Assembly (NCBI GenBank): GCA_964017235.1
Contig: OZ024933.1
Span: 60,990,255-61,054,254 of the forward strand
DNA: 64,000 nucleotides
Direction: 5' to 3'
Source: Sabellastarte sp. h YS-2021
Taxonomy: Eukaryota > Annelida > Polychaeta > Sabellida > Sabellidae
Positions within the stretch are counted from its first letter, which is position 1. Every line of letters begins with the position of its first letter. Positions 13,869 to 24,399 of the stretch are shown here, piece by piece. Under the pieces are notes generated by a model. That model ran no database searches, was not told the DNA's origin, and saw nothing but the letters and a program-made list of their open reading frames with translations. The position numbers were made by a program, and so were the translations under genes.

Positions 13869-14120
13869 CTGGATAGAGTATATGCTAAGTTGGGAAAGCC
13901 TTTTTCAAAAGATATGATTTTAACCTTTTTCTGAAAAAGGCGAGAGTTGGGGCAGAATAGACCTCATCAGGTAAATCGTTCCAAACCATGGGAACATCAA
14001 AAACAAAGGCGTGGCCAATGTGTGTTTTTGTTGTTGATGTTTATGTTAAGATGGATAGAATTGAGGAGCCTGAAAGAACATTTTACCTGGATGGTTGGAT
14101 CTTGTACAACGAGTAGACAA
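13869..14120 (-). pseudogene. LINE reverse transcriptase C-terminal fragment, copy C (frameshifted)
   Basis: This is the third copy of the same tail. The T run near 14020-14030 is one base shorter than in A and B, and a short deletion lies near 14105. The 92-codon frame is therefore broken, though the LPDEV-type block is still readable. Its decay relative to A and B supports C as the older, independent copy. Confidence 0.6.
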
Positions 14121-15179
14121 AAAGAGGATCAAAAGAACTGGGGTGACCACTGTGAAGAAACTTTAACTAAAGTGGCGGTTTTTAAGATACAGCAAACTTC
14201 AACGTGTGACTATTATCTTCTTTTTCTTTATGAACTGAACAGGTTGATGAATGACTTTTATTTTACACAGTTTGTCATAACAAGCTGATATGTTATGTAG
14301 AATTTTGTATTTAAACTCCGAGAATTTTTTGTATAAAGTGATTTGAAGTTAATAATATATATATTTCCTATTCATTTTCACGAATACCCAAATACAATGT
14401 TATGCCACATATTTTGTGTATATTGTTTTGCTTATTTTGTCAAGTAGTATCTTGTACCAATCTTTTGTAGCTAACTGCTTTGGATCCACCCCACTGCTTG
14501 CTATGCAAAATGAAATGTTCCTGATTTATGAATGCTGAATATTAGGACATATTATACTTGTTTTTTTGGTGTTCTAAAGTTTTTTTTATTACTGACAAGG
14601 ATATTTGAAGATAAACAAGTTAAAAGTTACACTATATTTTGGATAATATCTGTTGTTTCCTAGGATATTTATATTTTGATGCTTCATGTTGGTTATATAT
14701 TTTTAAAAAACTTGGAAAAGTGTAAAAAATCTAAAGACATCATAAATTGAAAACTTTAGCCTCAATATTGTAATTAGTGTGTAGCTTAGCAATCATAACC
14801 TACTAGTTCTAGTAAAATGAACCTAAATGTATTACTGGAACAACAACCCTCCAGCACAATGGAACTGCCAAAAGTGTGACCAGTGTTCATTGGGGTATCA
14901 GAAATACCTGGCTTTAAAACATTAAAGGAATATGAATATTGTGAAGCAATTTGTAATTAAAGTACAAACGAAGATTTCCTAGTTGTACAGAGAATTGGCT
15001 AGGGCATCTGTAATAGCGAATAAAGTAGATATAAGAGATCATTCTGTCAATAACTCAATAAGAGCCAAATTAAGTGATTGGGAGATTAATCAACATATGA
15101 TAAAATTCACTATAAAAACTAGCCTCTGTCTACAGGGAACAATGGTATAGAACAGTACTTACTGCACCAGGGTCTAAAT

Positions 15180-15566
15180 TTGAGAGGTAATGTAGAATAT
15201 TGCAAAACAAGAAATGAAAGCAATGAGTTAACTGGCCGGTTGAGTGAAGACAGAATGGTATTCATGGAAAAGTTTGAAGATCCTTTACCAAGAAAAACTT
15301 TTATTGGTGACACAAGTGTGACAATATTTCACAGAAACCCACCAAGCCCGAGCCACAAGTACTGTACTAGCTGTCACAGAGAATGTCATTTCAAAAAGCA
15401 GTGTTTACGTGATCCTTGTGTTGTTTGTAAAGTGCAAAATCATACTCCAGGGGATTATTCATGTTTTGTATCAGCAAAGCAGCCTCTGAAGCATGTAACC
15501 ACCTTTGCTGGAAAGAAGGACACTTTGAGCTCTGTTGTCCATATTTCTGCAAGACACTCACTGTGA
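15180..15566 (+). CDS. Double zinc-knuckle ORF1/gag-like protein fragment, copy C (3' end cut by MITE)
   Basis: This is the third copy, 128 codons long. Both zinc knuckles are intact, with only conservative changes (HFRKQC becomes HFKKQC, SEDK becomes SEDR). The C-terminus differs: the frame lacks 24 bases present in A and B and runs into the stop formed at the MITE junction (ctg tga at the target site). Rejoining the flanks across the MITE gives only a few more codons before a stop, so the frame was probably already short before insertion. Confidence 0.55.
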   Translation: MRGNVEYCKTRNESNELTGRLSEDRMVFMEKFEDPLPRKTFIGDTSVTIFHRNPPSPSHKYCTSCHRECHFKKQCLRDPCVVCKVQNHTPGDYSCFVSAKQPLKHVTTFAGKKDTLSSVVHISARHSL

Positions 15567-16437
15567 ATCATAGACAAATCGGCCCTTTGCCAAATCGGCC
15601 CCCATCAAATCGGCCCCCTAAATAAAATTTGCTAGTCAAATTGACCCCCTATAAAATCATTTATGGTCAAATCGGCCCCCTAGATATGGACAGACAAGTG
15701 TGCATATGCTTTATGTATTTTTTCACAATTTCACACCACCTAGACATTAGGGTTACGTGTGAGTTTTATGTATCTACAATAGACATTATTGATTTAAAAT
15801 ATTAAATTAATATTAATAAAAGTTCTCCCACAAGGAGGGAGATGATATAATCCTCTGCATGGACATCAAAAGGAACAATCAGCTTTTAATGTCTAATACT
15901 GTTTGTTTAACATTTAAGCTAGTAATCCTTATACTAAACAAATAACAAAGATCAATAAAGTTATAATCTTATCAGCAGAGGCTGTGCAGACAATGTAATT
16001 GCAATTTTAATAATTCTAACATAAACAAGTTTGATTGCAGATAGGTTGCATGGGATTTATTCCAGTATCTTGACATCTTTCATATGTGTTAATTACACTT
16101 AGTCAAACACATAAACAATTGGCACTATTGTGATAACATTGCCATGCATATTTATCTACCCATTTTTAATAAGAGCATTTTTTCAATTAAGGCATAAAGT
16201 TTCTGTTGAAAAAGACCCCTAATTGTTTGTTTAATAATCCTGAAGAAATATCTTTATCAACCCAGTCATATGCTCTCTGCAGGTCTATAAATAAATTCTA
16301 ATTACAGAAGTTATCAATTGGGGCCGATTTGCCCTGGGCAGACTTTTTTAGGGGGCCGATTTGCCCAGAGCAGACTTTCTTATAGGGGCGGATTTGCCGA
16401 GGGCCGAATTGTCAAAGGGCCGATTTGTCCAGCTCCC
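15566..16437. mobile_element. MITE with imperfect TIRs made of 'AAATCGGCCCCC' subrepeats
   Basis: This 872-bp AT-rich insert is bounded by the 9-base direct repeat CTCACTGTG (15557-15565 and 16438-16446), which reads as a target-site duplication. Its ends are inverted: GACAAATCGGCCCTTTGCC at 15573-15591 matches the complement of 16411-16429 at 18 of 19 positions. Each end is itself a short array of the 'aaatcggccccc' motif, in direct copies on the left and inverted copies on the right. There is no transposase frame, so the element is non-autonomous. A 9-bp duplication would suit a Mutator-like or related DDE family. The family is not identified. Confidence 0.8.
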
Positions 16438-16446
16438 CTCACTGTG

Positions 16447-18100
16447 TCAGAAGAAGTGATGGACGAAGCTGTTCCAGGAGACTTATTCTGGTCTACAGCA
16501 CTAACAAAAGAACAATTTTACATGGTTAAGAAAAGTACATGGTGTGATAAAAACAAAATAGGCAAGATTCTGACCACATAGAAGGAACGTATAATACAAA
16601 CAACATTGATGAGTAACTTACCCACAGTAACATACAACTGTTGTGATCTAAATGATAAAAAAGACAAAGTCTTACTCGTGGTTTGAGCCTAAAAAAATGA
16701 TGCTATAATATTGCAGGAAACATTTTGTACTAAAACTTCTGAGCTATTTTTTTCAAATAAGGTAGGAAAGCATATTTATTTATTGCAACTACTGATTCTA
16801 GTCACAGCAATTTATTTTTAAGTTAGGCTTTAGAGGTAATGGTATGAATAATTTTGCAAGTAAAGATGGTAGATTTGTTATCGTTAAGAGTATAAAAATA
16901 ACTTTTTAAGTTTTGCAGCAATAATGCTACAAATTCTGAATCAGTCAGGGTTCTGTTCTTTGATGAATTACATCAAGTACTGTGTACACATGCAAATAAT
17001 TTTGAAACCCTAGTTTATAGCTGCTGATATTAATTGCTGTATGAATTTATCCGACAGGTTTTCAATATCAAAACTTGCTGATAAAAGTGTGCAATCTCTT
17101 GAAAATCTTTTTAAAAAATTGTAAACTTACCGCCAGTTGGTAGTCATATAATTCTGGAAAACATGGGTATACATATTTCAATAAAAAATTCTTAACTCTC
17201 ACAGTAGGTTAGACTACATATTTTTGTTCAAGCAAGATTCATTTTGAAATTAAAACTTTAGCTATTACCCAACCAGCTAAAATCCAGGTGTGGTTCACCA
17301 TTCAGCTTTAAAATTTAATTTCAAAACCAGCTGCAGTGAAAAAGGGCCTGGCAATTGGAAGATTAACAATTCTATGTTAAACGAACCTGAGTATATTAGA
17401 GCAATAAACAATACTATAAAAATACTATAAATGATATAAAGCATTAAACTTAAAACAGCTTAAATGGGAATGACCAAAATCAACAGTAAAGAATGTACAA
17501 CTTCTTATTGTACCAGTAAATTTCTAGAAAGACAGTTTCAATACAGTATATACAAAAGTAATTGGATCAAGTGTGTGACAAAATAATACTATTTAAAATT
17601 AAATATACCTTACATAATGATGTAAACTGAACTTTACACATTACAAATAAGCAAATAACAAGAAAACGAAAATTATTGAGCAAAAAGAAGCATCATTTTG
17701 AATTTAAACAAATGGATAAAATATGGTGACAATTCATCAAAATACTTTCTGATACTTGACAAACAAAGACAGGCATCCAATGTACTGGTAAAAATTTTAA
17801 AAAATGGCAGAGTGATAAAGATAACAGAGAAATATTAAAAGAATCTTTAGGTTTACATAAAAATTTATATAAAAGGAGAAACATACTCTAAAATACTATA
17901 GAAGAATACTTAAGTAATTTTACTGAAACAAAAATTTTAGCTTGATATAACTTCACAAAATGGATTAAAATCTTGTACAATAAACCAAGTTTTAGAATTA
18001 AAAATAATCCTAATCCATTCAGGACCAAGTCAAAGCTAGGATCAGACAACTATCAGATACTGATGTTAAAGGTACCAATCCGAAATACAAGTCACAGCAA
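16447..18100. other. AT-rich sequence without recognised gene
   Basis: A short plus frame continues past the MITE to 16581 (D-E-A-V-P-G-D-L-F-W and so on) but I do not recognise it. The remainder to about 18.1 kb is AT-rich, with no coding frame, RNA gene or clear repeat that I can support. Confidence 0.4.
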
Positions 18101-18159
18101 AATGGCCCCATGAATTTGTACTGGCGGGTAGTATCACTGATAGGATTACTTTTAATCAG

Positions 18160-18666
18160 TTGAACATTACACAGTGGATGTCTGGTTTCATTAGAATTTT
18201 GAGAGATGAAAATTGCCAGAAAATTAGGGATCACATGTTAGATTATCTAATTGCACTCCTTGATGATTCCAACGATTTTTTGTGGCAGGTAGCCAAGGCC
18301 AGCCATGCTGTCCTTCTGTGCTGTATGGAGAAAGGGGAGGTGAACAGTTGGTCAGATACAGAAAAAATTGACCGGATCAAACGTGCAAATGCTCAGAGAG
18401 ATGTTGTACCTACACAGGCTTCAAATTCCTCACAAAAATTTCGCAAAAATCAGTCTGGCCAGAAGGCAAGCAAGTCAATACACTGTGTGTATTATAATGA
18501 TAATTCTTGCAACTTTCAAAATCATGATGAAACAAAAGGTGTATTCTCCCGATACATATGTAGTACATGTTTTGCCCAGGATGGTAAGATTAGTGTTCAC
18601 AGTGCCTTTGGATTGCAAATACAGAAAATTAAAAAAAAAACAATTAACTCTGGGCATAGTCAGTAA
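18160..18666 (+). pseudogene. DIRS-type gag-like protein
   Basis: The translation runs W-M-S-G-F then an L-L-D-Y-L-like helix block, followed by 'AKASHAVLLCCMEKGEV' and 'KIDRIKRANAQRDV'. This is the conserved core of gag proteins in invertebrate DIRS/Ngaro elements as I know them. About 40 residues later come Cys/His clusters (C-V-Y-Y-N-D-N-S-C, then HDETKGVF, then Y-I-C-S-T-C-F) that probably form the zinc-binding tail. A frameshift near 18610 moves the end of the tail into another frame. Gag would package the element RNA. The ATG at 18160 may not be the true start. Confidence 0.7.
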
Positions 18667-18669
18667 GGT

Positions 18670-19246
18670 TACATGGCAGATTGATTGTGTCCAGAAATAT
18701 GGTGTAAATTGTTGTAAAACTGAAATGTTTTTTGATAGGCATGTTTTTAATAGTTCTTTTTGTAGGAAAACTGTACTTACTGAATGTCAAGCTTCCAGAA
18801 GGGAGTGGACTGAGTGGTTCAACGTTAGCAACAGCTATAAGCCTGTTTTTTCTGGCAAGTCTTTTGCTGATGTGGTAAGGGCTAATTTGGGACAGAAGGG
18901 CCATGGTCAAGCTAGACCTCTGGTGGGTACAAAAGTTGCAAGCAAACCAGGTGAGCTTCTTGAGTTGTTCAAGGAGGATGTTAGGCTGACTCACGATATT
19001 GCACATTATGCATTCAAAAAGAAAGCCAGATCATATAATACCAGTATAAATAGTCAGAATGATAATTCCATTGTTTGTAGGAATAGGTTCCAACCCTTGA
19101 TGGGGGACGATTTATTATTGGATGACTTTGATATGCCTGAATGTGAAATCCAGGCACTGGACACTGTATCTGGCGATACTGGGCAGACCTTGAGCTCGTT
19201 GCATGGTAAAATTGGCAAGATTGTGACAAATTTGACAAAGCATTAA
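18670..19246 (+). pseudogene. Spacer ORF between gag and RT of the DIRS-like element
   Basis: This is the downstream part of a longer open frame that starts out of frame inside gag. Visible blocks are S-F-A-D-V-V-R-A-N-L, 'ELLELFKEDVRLTHDIAHYA', N-R-F-Q-P-L-M-G-D-D and a Leu/Asp-rich tail ending at a stop at 19246. I do not recognise a domain. It may be the C-terminal part of gag or an extra frame of this lineage, because it lies in the same orientation between gag and RT. Confidence 0.4.
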
Positions 19247-19330
19247 TCAAGAAGAGAGTTGACGGGGGAATTGTTTGGGGGTGATACCTCTGGGCAATAT
19301 ATCAGGGCCCAGAGACCAAACATCGACCCA

Positions 19331-19725
19331 CTTGTAACCTCTTAGAATTACACAAGTTAGTTAAACAGTTTGACTGTCCAAATTTCGTGGATGCCCAAAT
19401 TCCAGTGGTTTCAAATTTGAACATAGATAGATGGAAATTTCAACTAAGTGATTATTGGGATAAATAGTTACTGGACCTACTGGAATTTGGGTTCCCTCTC
19501 GATTTCGACAAAAATACTGTTTTGACTTCCACTGAAGAAAATCATGCTTCAGCCAAACAGTTCTCTTCTCATGTTGAGACTTATATTCAGGAAGCAATAA
19601 AACATGGGGCCATATTGGGGACATTTGAACAAAAGCCCATAACTTTGCATGTGTCACCTTTCATGACAAGAGACAAACCTGATTTGGATACTAGGCGAAC
19701 TATTGTCGGCTTAAGCTGGCCTTAG
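19331..19725 (+). pseudogene. DIRS-like reverse transcriptase, N-terminal part only
   Basis: From about 19340 the frame reads the DIRS RT entry region: 'LNIDRWKFQLSDYWDK', one in-frame stop near 19467, 'LLDLLEFGFPLDFDKN', then 'NHASAKQFSSHVETYI' and 'AIKHGAILGTFEQKPI', and finally a T-R-x-x-P-D-x-D-x-R-R-T-I-V-x-L-S-W-P block. These are the fingers and first palm strands of a reverse transcriptase. The sequence then stops abruptly. The catalytic YADD-type box and the thumb are not present, and RNase H sequence follows directly. The enzyme cannot be active. Confidence 0.75.
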
Positions 19726-20018
19726 TGCAAAAATTACGTATTAAATGTGATAACATGGCGGTGGTTGATGTTTTGACCTCTGGTAAGACAAAAGACTCCA
19801 TACTTGCATTGTGTGCTCATAATATATGGTTGCTATCTGCAATATATAACATTTCTATTCATATTGGACACATACCAGGTAAAAGTAATATTGCAGCTGA
19901 TCTGTTATCTAGATTTAAATTTGATGTAGCATCCTGGCATTCATTAGCACAATATGTTCCTAATTTTCTATGGATTCACACACATATCGATCTCACAAAG
20001 TTAAATAATGATTTATAA
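19725..20018 (+). pseudogene. DIRS-like RNase H, C-terminal part
   Basis: The frame opens with an I-K-C-D-N-M-A-V-V-D-V-L strand carrying the RNase H C-D-N aspartate. It continues with 'SGKTKDSILALCAHNIWL', an H-I-G-H-I-P-G-K-S-N strand and the final A-A-D-L-L-S-R block with the last catalytic aspartate. These match the second half of the RNase H domain that follows RT in DIRS elements. The first catalytic residues are gone with the RT palm. The ATG used here is internal to the lost polyprotein, not a real start. Confidence 0.75.
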
Positions 20019-20026
20019 TCGTAGAT

Positions 20027-20974
20027 ATGCCTTCTGCAGGATTCCAGCTGACCACCAGCGTGTTTGCTCGTTTGCTTCAGTCCTTTAGGTCAGCTACACA
20101 AAAAGCTTATAACAGGATGTTTTCTAACTTCATGGCGTTTCTGGTGGCTGCTGGATTGCTGCCAACTTAGGTAGATACATACATGTATTACTTGCTTTTA
20201 TGGAATATCTTTGTCAGAATAAGTTTACCCCCTCCAATATTTCCAATTATTTGGCTGGTATTCGAGCTTACTGTGTAATAAAACCATCCCCACCATTCCA
20301 TTTAGAGATGAAAAGATTCAAATGTTCATCAGATCGTAGAAAATTAACAGACCTCTTATCATTAAGAACACCTCTATACTCACAGATGTCATAATGGTGG
20401 ACATTTTAAAAACAACTGCACAGTTAGAAAATCCACAGGTCTTTGCAGCACTTTATCTGTTGGCATTTTTCTCCTCCTTTTTAAGACTTTCCAGCATGGT
20501 ACCTCATATATTTGGGAGCTTTGATATTTGGCTAGAGGTGATATTATTTTTTCTCATGATATGGCCATCATCCTTGTAAAATTTTCAAAAACTGTACAGT
20601 CTAGGGATAAGATTGCACGTATTCATATCCCAGTCGTGCCTGAGTCTAGACTATGCCCTGTCACAGCTTTGAAATGTATGCTGGCCATTGTACCAGGATC
20701 TCAGGATGACCCGTTGTTGTGTATATGTAGGCAAGCCTGTTGGGTTCCCCTTACTGACAGTATAGTCAGAAAGCATCTAAACCATATTACTCATATCTTG
20801 AATTGGGAACATACGCACATCACATTCCATACTTTTAGAAGGTCTGGGGCCTCCTGGGCCTTCCAACATGGGGTCTCTATTGAGGCTATCAAACAACAAG
20901 GCACATGGAATTTGGATTGCGTATGGCGATACATTCATACACATACTAAAACTGTTTCTGATCCTCACTTGTAA
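20027..20974 (+). pseudogene. Tyrosine recombinase of the DIRS-like element (three frames)
   Basis: The recombinase can be read across frames. 20027-20170 gives the N-terminal core-binding start (F-A-R-L-L-Q-S-F and so on). 20200-20394 continues it (I-S-N-Y-L-A-G-I-R-A-Y). 20394-20540 carries 'LAFFSSFLRLSSMVPH', whose R is the likely first catalytic arginine. 20528-20974 holds the catalytic C-terminus with H-T-F-R-R (H101, R104 of that frame), the 'QGTW' block and the V-W-R-Y tyrosine (Y135). So R, H-x-x-R, W and Y are all still encoded. Two or more frameshifts and a stop at about 20168 break the protein. The enzyme would cut and rejoin the circular cDNA during integration. Confidence 0.78.
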
Positions 20975-21059
20975 GCTTTTAGACTACACCTACCCCATTG
21001 ATGGGTGTTTGGGTGAATTTGCTATGTCTTATTATCATGTCTCCTTCTTAGTATTCAAT

Positions 21060-21590
21060 TAAGTAAGAAAATTCAGGGGAAATTCCCCCTAGGGCCATTT
21101 CCTGGGGTTTAGCTTATCTAAAATTCATTCGTATTTCGATATCACCAAAACATTAACTTCCTACTCGAGGTTAAACTGGGTCATTACACTGCTAACTGTG
21201 GCTTCAAGTTTTATTACTTTGAAGCTATATTATGGTATTCCAATTTATTGTTCAGACAAATTATTGTTTGGTACTATATTAGGGCTTAATTGTAAAAATG
21301 TTATCTATAGGAGTACATTTACATTATTCATCACCTGTATCTTATTCAGATTTCTGTGAAAATTAAAAATATTCCTGTTTGGTGCTCGTAACCACGTTTA
21401 TGGGTTATACCTTGGTGGCACTGCGGGGTCAGGCATCGCGTCCGTCCGTAGTGGAGGTGCAATTATAATTCAGATTCTAAAGTTACCTTTTATAATTATG
21501 TATTCTGTGTCTTAAAAGAAACTTTTAGTGATAGAAATGTTGTATGTAATTGTATAATAAAAAAATATAAACCCAATTGGGTATTTCCTG
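21060..21590 (+). other. Probable 3' non-coding end of the DIRS-like element
   Basis: No reading frame is present. It starts with a near-palindromic GGGGAAATTCCCC (21076-21088). It also contains a GC-rich patch (GGTGGCACTGCGGGGTCAGG near 21415-21434) and ends near an AATAAA-type stretch at about 21556. I infer a 3' UTR and terminal repeat region from its position after the recombinase. I did not find a matching copy upstream of gag. Confidence 0.4.
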
Positions 21591-21599
21591 TGTTGAAAT

Positions 21600-22040
21600 G
21601 CAAATATGCATTATAGCATCAGAATTGACCCTGTGACCTTGTCCTCACCTCTGACTTTGATTATCTCAAAAGGGAGGTTGTATATTGCTAAGACTGGGCA
21701 ATGGTGACTACATGACCTTTTGTGACCGACCTTTAGGTCAATTCATCTATCACCACTGATCTTTCAACGTGGGAGATTATAAAATGCTTTGCAGGGCTAT
21801 AGTTTGTCCATCTCACTTGGTTAGGGACTTGTGACCTTTTGACTTCACTTCTGACCTTTGGCGATTGAACCCAAGGTCACTGCAAGTATGAAGTAAATAT
21901 GAATTAGTTTAAATGCTGTAACTGCCACAGAGTTAGATAAATCACTCTGGTTGCATAGCTAGTGGTCGTAGGCTTGACCTTAGTGGTCCATTTTCACCTT
22001 TGACCATCACTTTTTGCGGTGAGGGAATGTAAAACACTCA
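21600..22040. repeat. Diverged TGACCTT-rich repeat
   Basis: TGACCTT or AAGGTCA words recur at irregular spacing, with phrases such as 'ctctgacttt', 'ttctgacctttgg' and 'cccaaggtcactgcaagtatgaa'. This looks like a degenerate relative of the GACCTT/AAGGTCA repeats seen at 31.3, 51.4-57.9 and 60.5-61.0 kb. Between it and 23.1 kb I see only AT-rich sequence. Confidence 0.35.
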
Positions 22041-23125
22041 CCCACCGTTGGTGTATCACATCATCCATTCAAAGTACTTCTCCTCGATCTTATGAAGTGC
22101 AAACACCAAGCAGAAGTGTCTATAGGCGCAATAGATCTCACATTCTAAAGTCTGGTGAAGGAGTAACTCAAAGCAAGGACAGTGTGAAAAATGACACAAC
22201 AGCATCAATAAAGCAAATACAATACAGTAGACATAGAAGAAAGAATCAATTATGATCCTATATTTTGACACTTTTTGAACTTTAAACTTTTATATCTTGA
22301 CTTTTGGTCACGATTTTATTGTCTAATAGCTCATTAGATAGGTATGTCTATTGGCTATTATGTGCTAAAGTTTTATCCAAATTGTTATGTTGAAAATACA
22401 TGAAAATCATAATTTTATCATAATAAGTAGTACAATACCTGTGAATCAATTAATGAGCCTAATTTGCACTATGTGAACCTTGACTGTGCTGTGTGAGTTT
22501 TTACACTGTACAGGACAGAGAACAGTAATTTAATCATTTACTAGTGTGTAATCAGTATAAGAAGAGTAGCAGTTACTGTGGTAAACAATGTGAGCACAGT
22601 AGGTTGTATCAAGTTGTTCAGTTCCAAGAAATCATTGTTTTAGTTTATATCCATAAATTCGCAAATGTTGATATAATAACACCCAAATAAAAACTCACTA
22701 AAATATACTTTGATCCTGGTTATTGATTTTACATACTTTATCTAAGTGTACATGTAAAATTGTATTTAATACCTTGCAAGAAAGTAAGCCCATATCAATA
22801 AGTCCATAAATATGACTTGATTGAATATTGTTTTTGAACTTGTTGTAAAGTGCACCAGAGTTCATATTTATATGTCGAATTGGAAAAAGATTGTATAGTC
22901 TCATGAAATGCATAATGCACTCATATGGGTTTGGACATTGATTTCCCAAGTATATTACAGTAATCTCATAATTAATCAATTATCATTAATTATCTTAAAA
23001 GGGGGCATGTAACAATATCATGGTGCCTAGTGTAAATAGCACAGAGTTTCAGTTGTCAATCTGAAGAGCTAGAATAAAGTGTTTGTTAGCTGAGACTAGT
23101 GTTTCTCTAATAAGTTACAATACAA

Positions 23126-24331
23126 ATGTTGCAGCCACCAACTGTCAAACTCACATGCTTGGGTATTTCTATTGATATACTAAACAATACTCTAAGTATA
23201 GACCCAGTCAAGCTTGAAGCCATATATGGAGAATGTGTTTCAAAAAGAGTAGTTTCAAAAAGTTTCATATCAAAAAGGTCTTTACAATCCTTATTGGGCA
23301 AACTTTTATATTTATTTTATATATATGGGGAGTATGGGAACATAGGGTCTACGCTACCCCCATCTACCCCATATCTGATTCCAAACAATTATTGGCCTCA
23401 GCATGGCAGAAGATCCATCAAGCATACAGACCATCTACCTCTTCAGCTCATAGATATCATTTCAGGACATATTTGGCGTTTATATACTTTATGGATTTAT
23501 CATTAGTAGTCAATCTGCATAACTTGCTAGTTTTCCTGGAGTACCTGCATCAGAATGCGTTGTCCACTAAAGTTATCAAGAACTACTTATCTTCAACAGC
23601 TACTGTAGCCAAGTTTTATAACATTGATTACTCTGCTACTCATCATCCAGCTGTATTGAGATACCACAGGGGCCTTTCCCTCACTTCCCTTTTTGTCCAA
23701 TTCCACGTGGAATTTTTGATATTCCAACCTTATATGCCATTTCCAAGCAATGTGAACTATTATCAGATCCTATACTTTTCAGAGCCATCTTCCTCGTAAG
23801 CTTTTATGCTTTTCTCAGAATGTCAAACATAGCTCCCCATAGCATCAGACAGTTTGATCCTTCCAAACATCTCTTAAGACAAGATATCATAATTGCACCC
23901 CCGGCGCTCATGTTATCCTAAAATGGTGTAAAACAATGCAGGATGCTAGGTCCACTCATGTGATACAGATACTGGCTAATATATGGCTATGCTCTGTAAG
24001 GGCACTAAAAACTCTATTGGCCTCCTAGCCATTGCCTCCTACTTACCCCTTGTTTGCTAACAAGTTCCACCCATACGCCCAGATCAATGACACACACATC
24101 AGAGATGCATAAAAAATTGTCCTCAGAAATATTTCAGCCACGGGCGATAGATTTCATTCTCTCCGAAGGTCAGGGGCAACACTGGCCTTTGATCACAATG
24201 TGCCCTCACAAAACATTATGTTCCATGGTCTCTGGAGAAGTTCAGCAGTCTGGATTTATCTTCAGAATGCCACCCAGGCCTCTGCTCTCATCCCCTCAAC
24301 ATTCTCTTCTGTTATTTCTTCCTCCTTTTGA
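23126..24331 (+). pseudogene. Second decayed DIRS-like element: RT thumb plus tyrosine recombinase
   Basis: 23126-23330 reads the RT thumb of a DIRS element ('TCLGISIDILNNTLSID', 'KRSLQSLLGKLLY'). A frameshift and loss of RNase H follow. 23350-23700 then reads a recombinase N-terminal domain ('YHFRTYLAFIYFMDLS', 'NYLSSTATVAKFYNI'). After more frameshifts, F-Y-A-F-L-R-M-S-N-I-A-P-H at about 23800-23840 supplies the first catalytic Arg. 24149-24331 gives F-H-S-L-R-R-S-G-A-T-L (H at 24155, R at 24164), the 'FHGLW' block and V-W-I-Y, then a stop at 24329-24331. It has the same orientation as the element at 18.1-21.6 kb, but a different recombinase sequence and a different internal deletion. Confidence 0.75.
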
Positions 24332-24399
24332 TGGGCTTGGTGCTTTAAAATTTGTCAACACACACATTTTAAAAGCTTCCCTTTGGGTAGCATAATGCA

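Larger units (their letters stand above)
12181..15565. repeat. 6.09-kb tandem unit, truncated copy C
   Basis: This copy is identical to the start of B up to about 13670. It then diverges by a few percent, with indels that break the minus-strand RT tail and a 24-base difference near 15530. Homology to A and B stops at CTCACTGTGAA (15557-15567), which is exactly where a MITE is inserted. The last ~2.7 kb of the unit, present in A and B, is absent. Confidence 0.9.
18100..21590 (+). mobile_element. Decayed DIRS-like tyrosine-recombinase retrotransposon
   Basis: In order on the plus strand lie a DIRS/Ngaro-type gag, a spacer frame, the N-terminal part of a reverse transcriptase, the end of an RNase H, and a tyrosine recombinase. 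This order and the recombinase mark the DIRS order, whose members integrate through a circular intermediate with a tyrosine recombinase rather than a DDE integrase. The central RT palm and most of RNase H are missing, as if removed by an internal deletion at about 19725. Frameshifts and stops occur in every part. I could not identify the inverted or split direct terminal repeats, so the outer boundaries are approximate. Confidence 0.82.

Noticed and set aside
21076..21088. GGGGAAATTCCCC as a functional kappaB site
   Set aside because: It fits the consensus, but a single word at the end of a dead retrotransposon is weak evidence.
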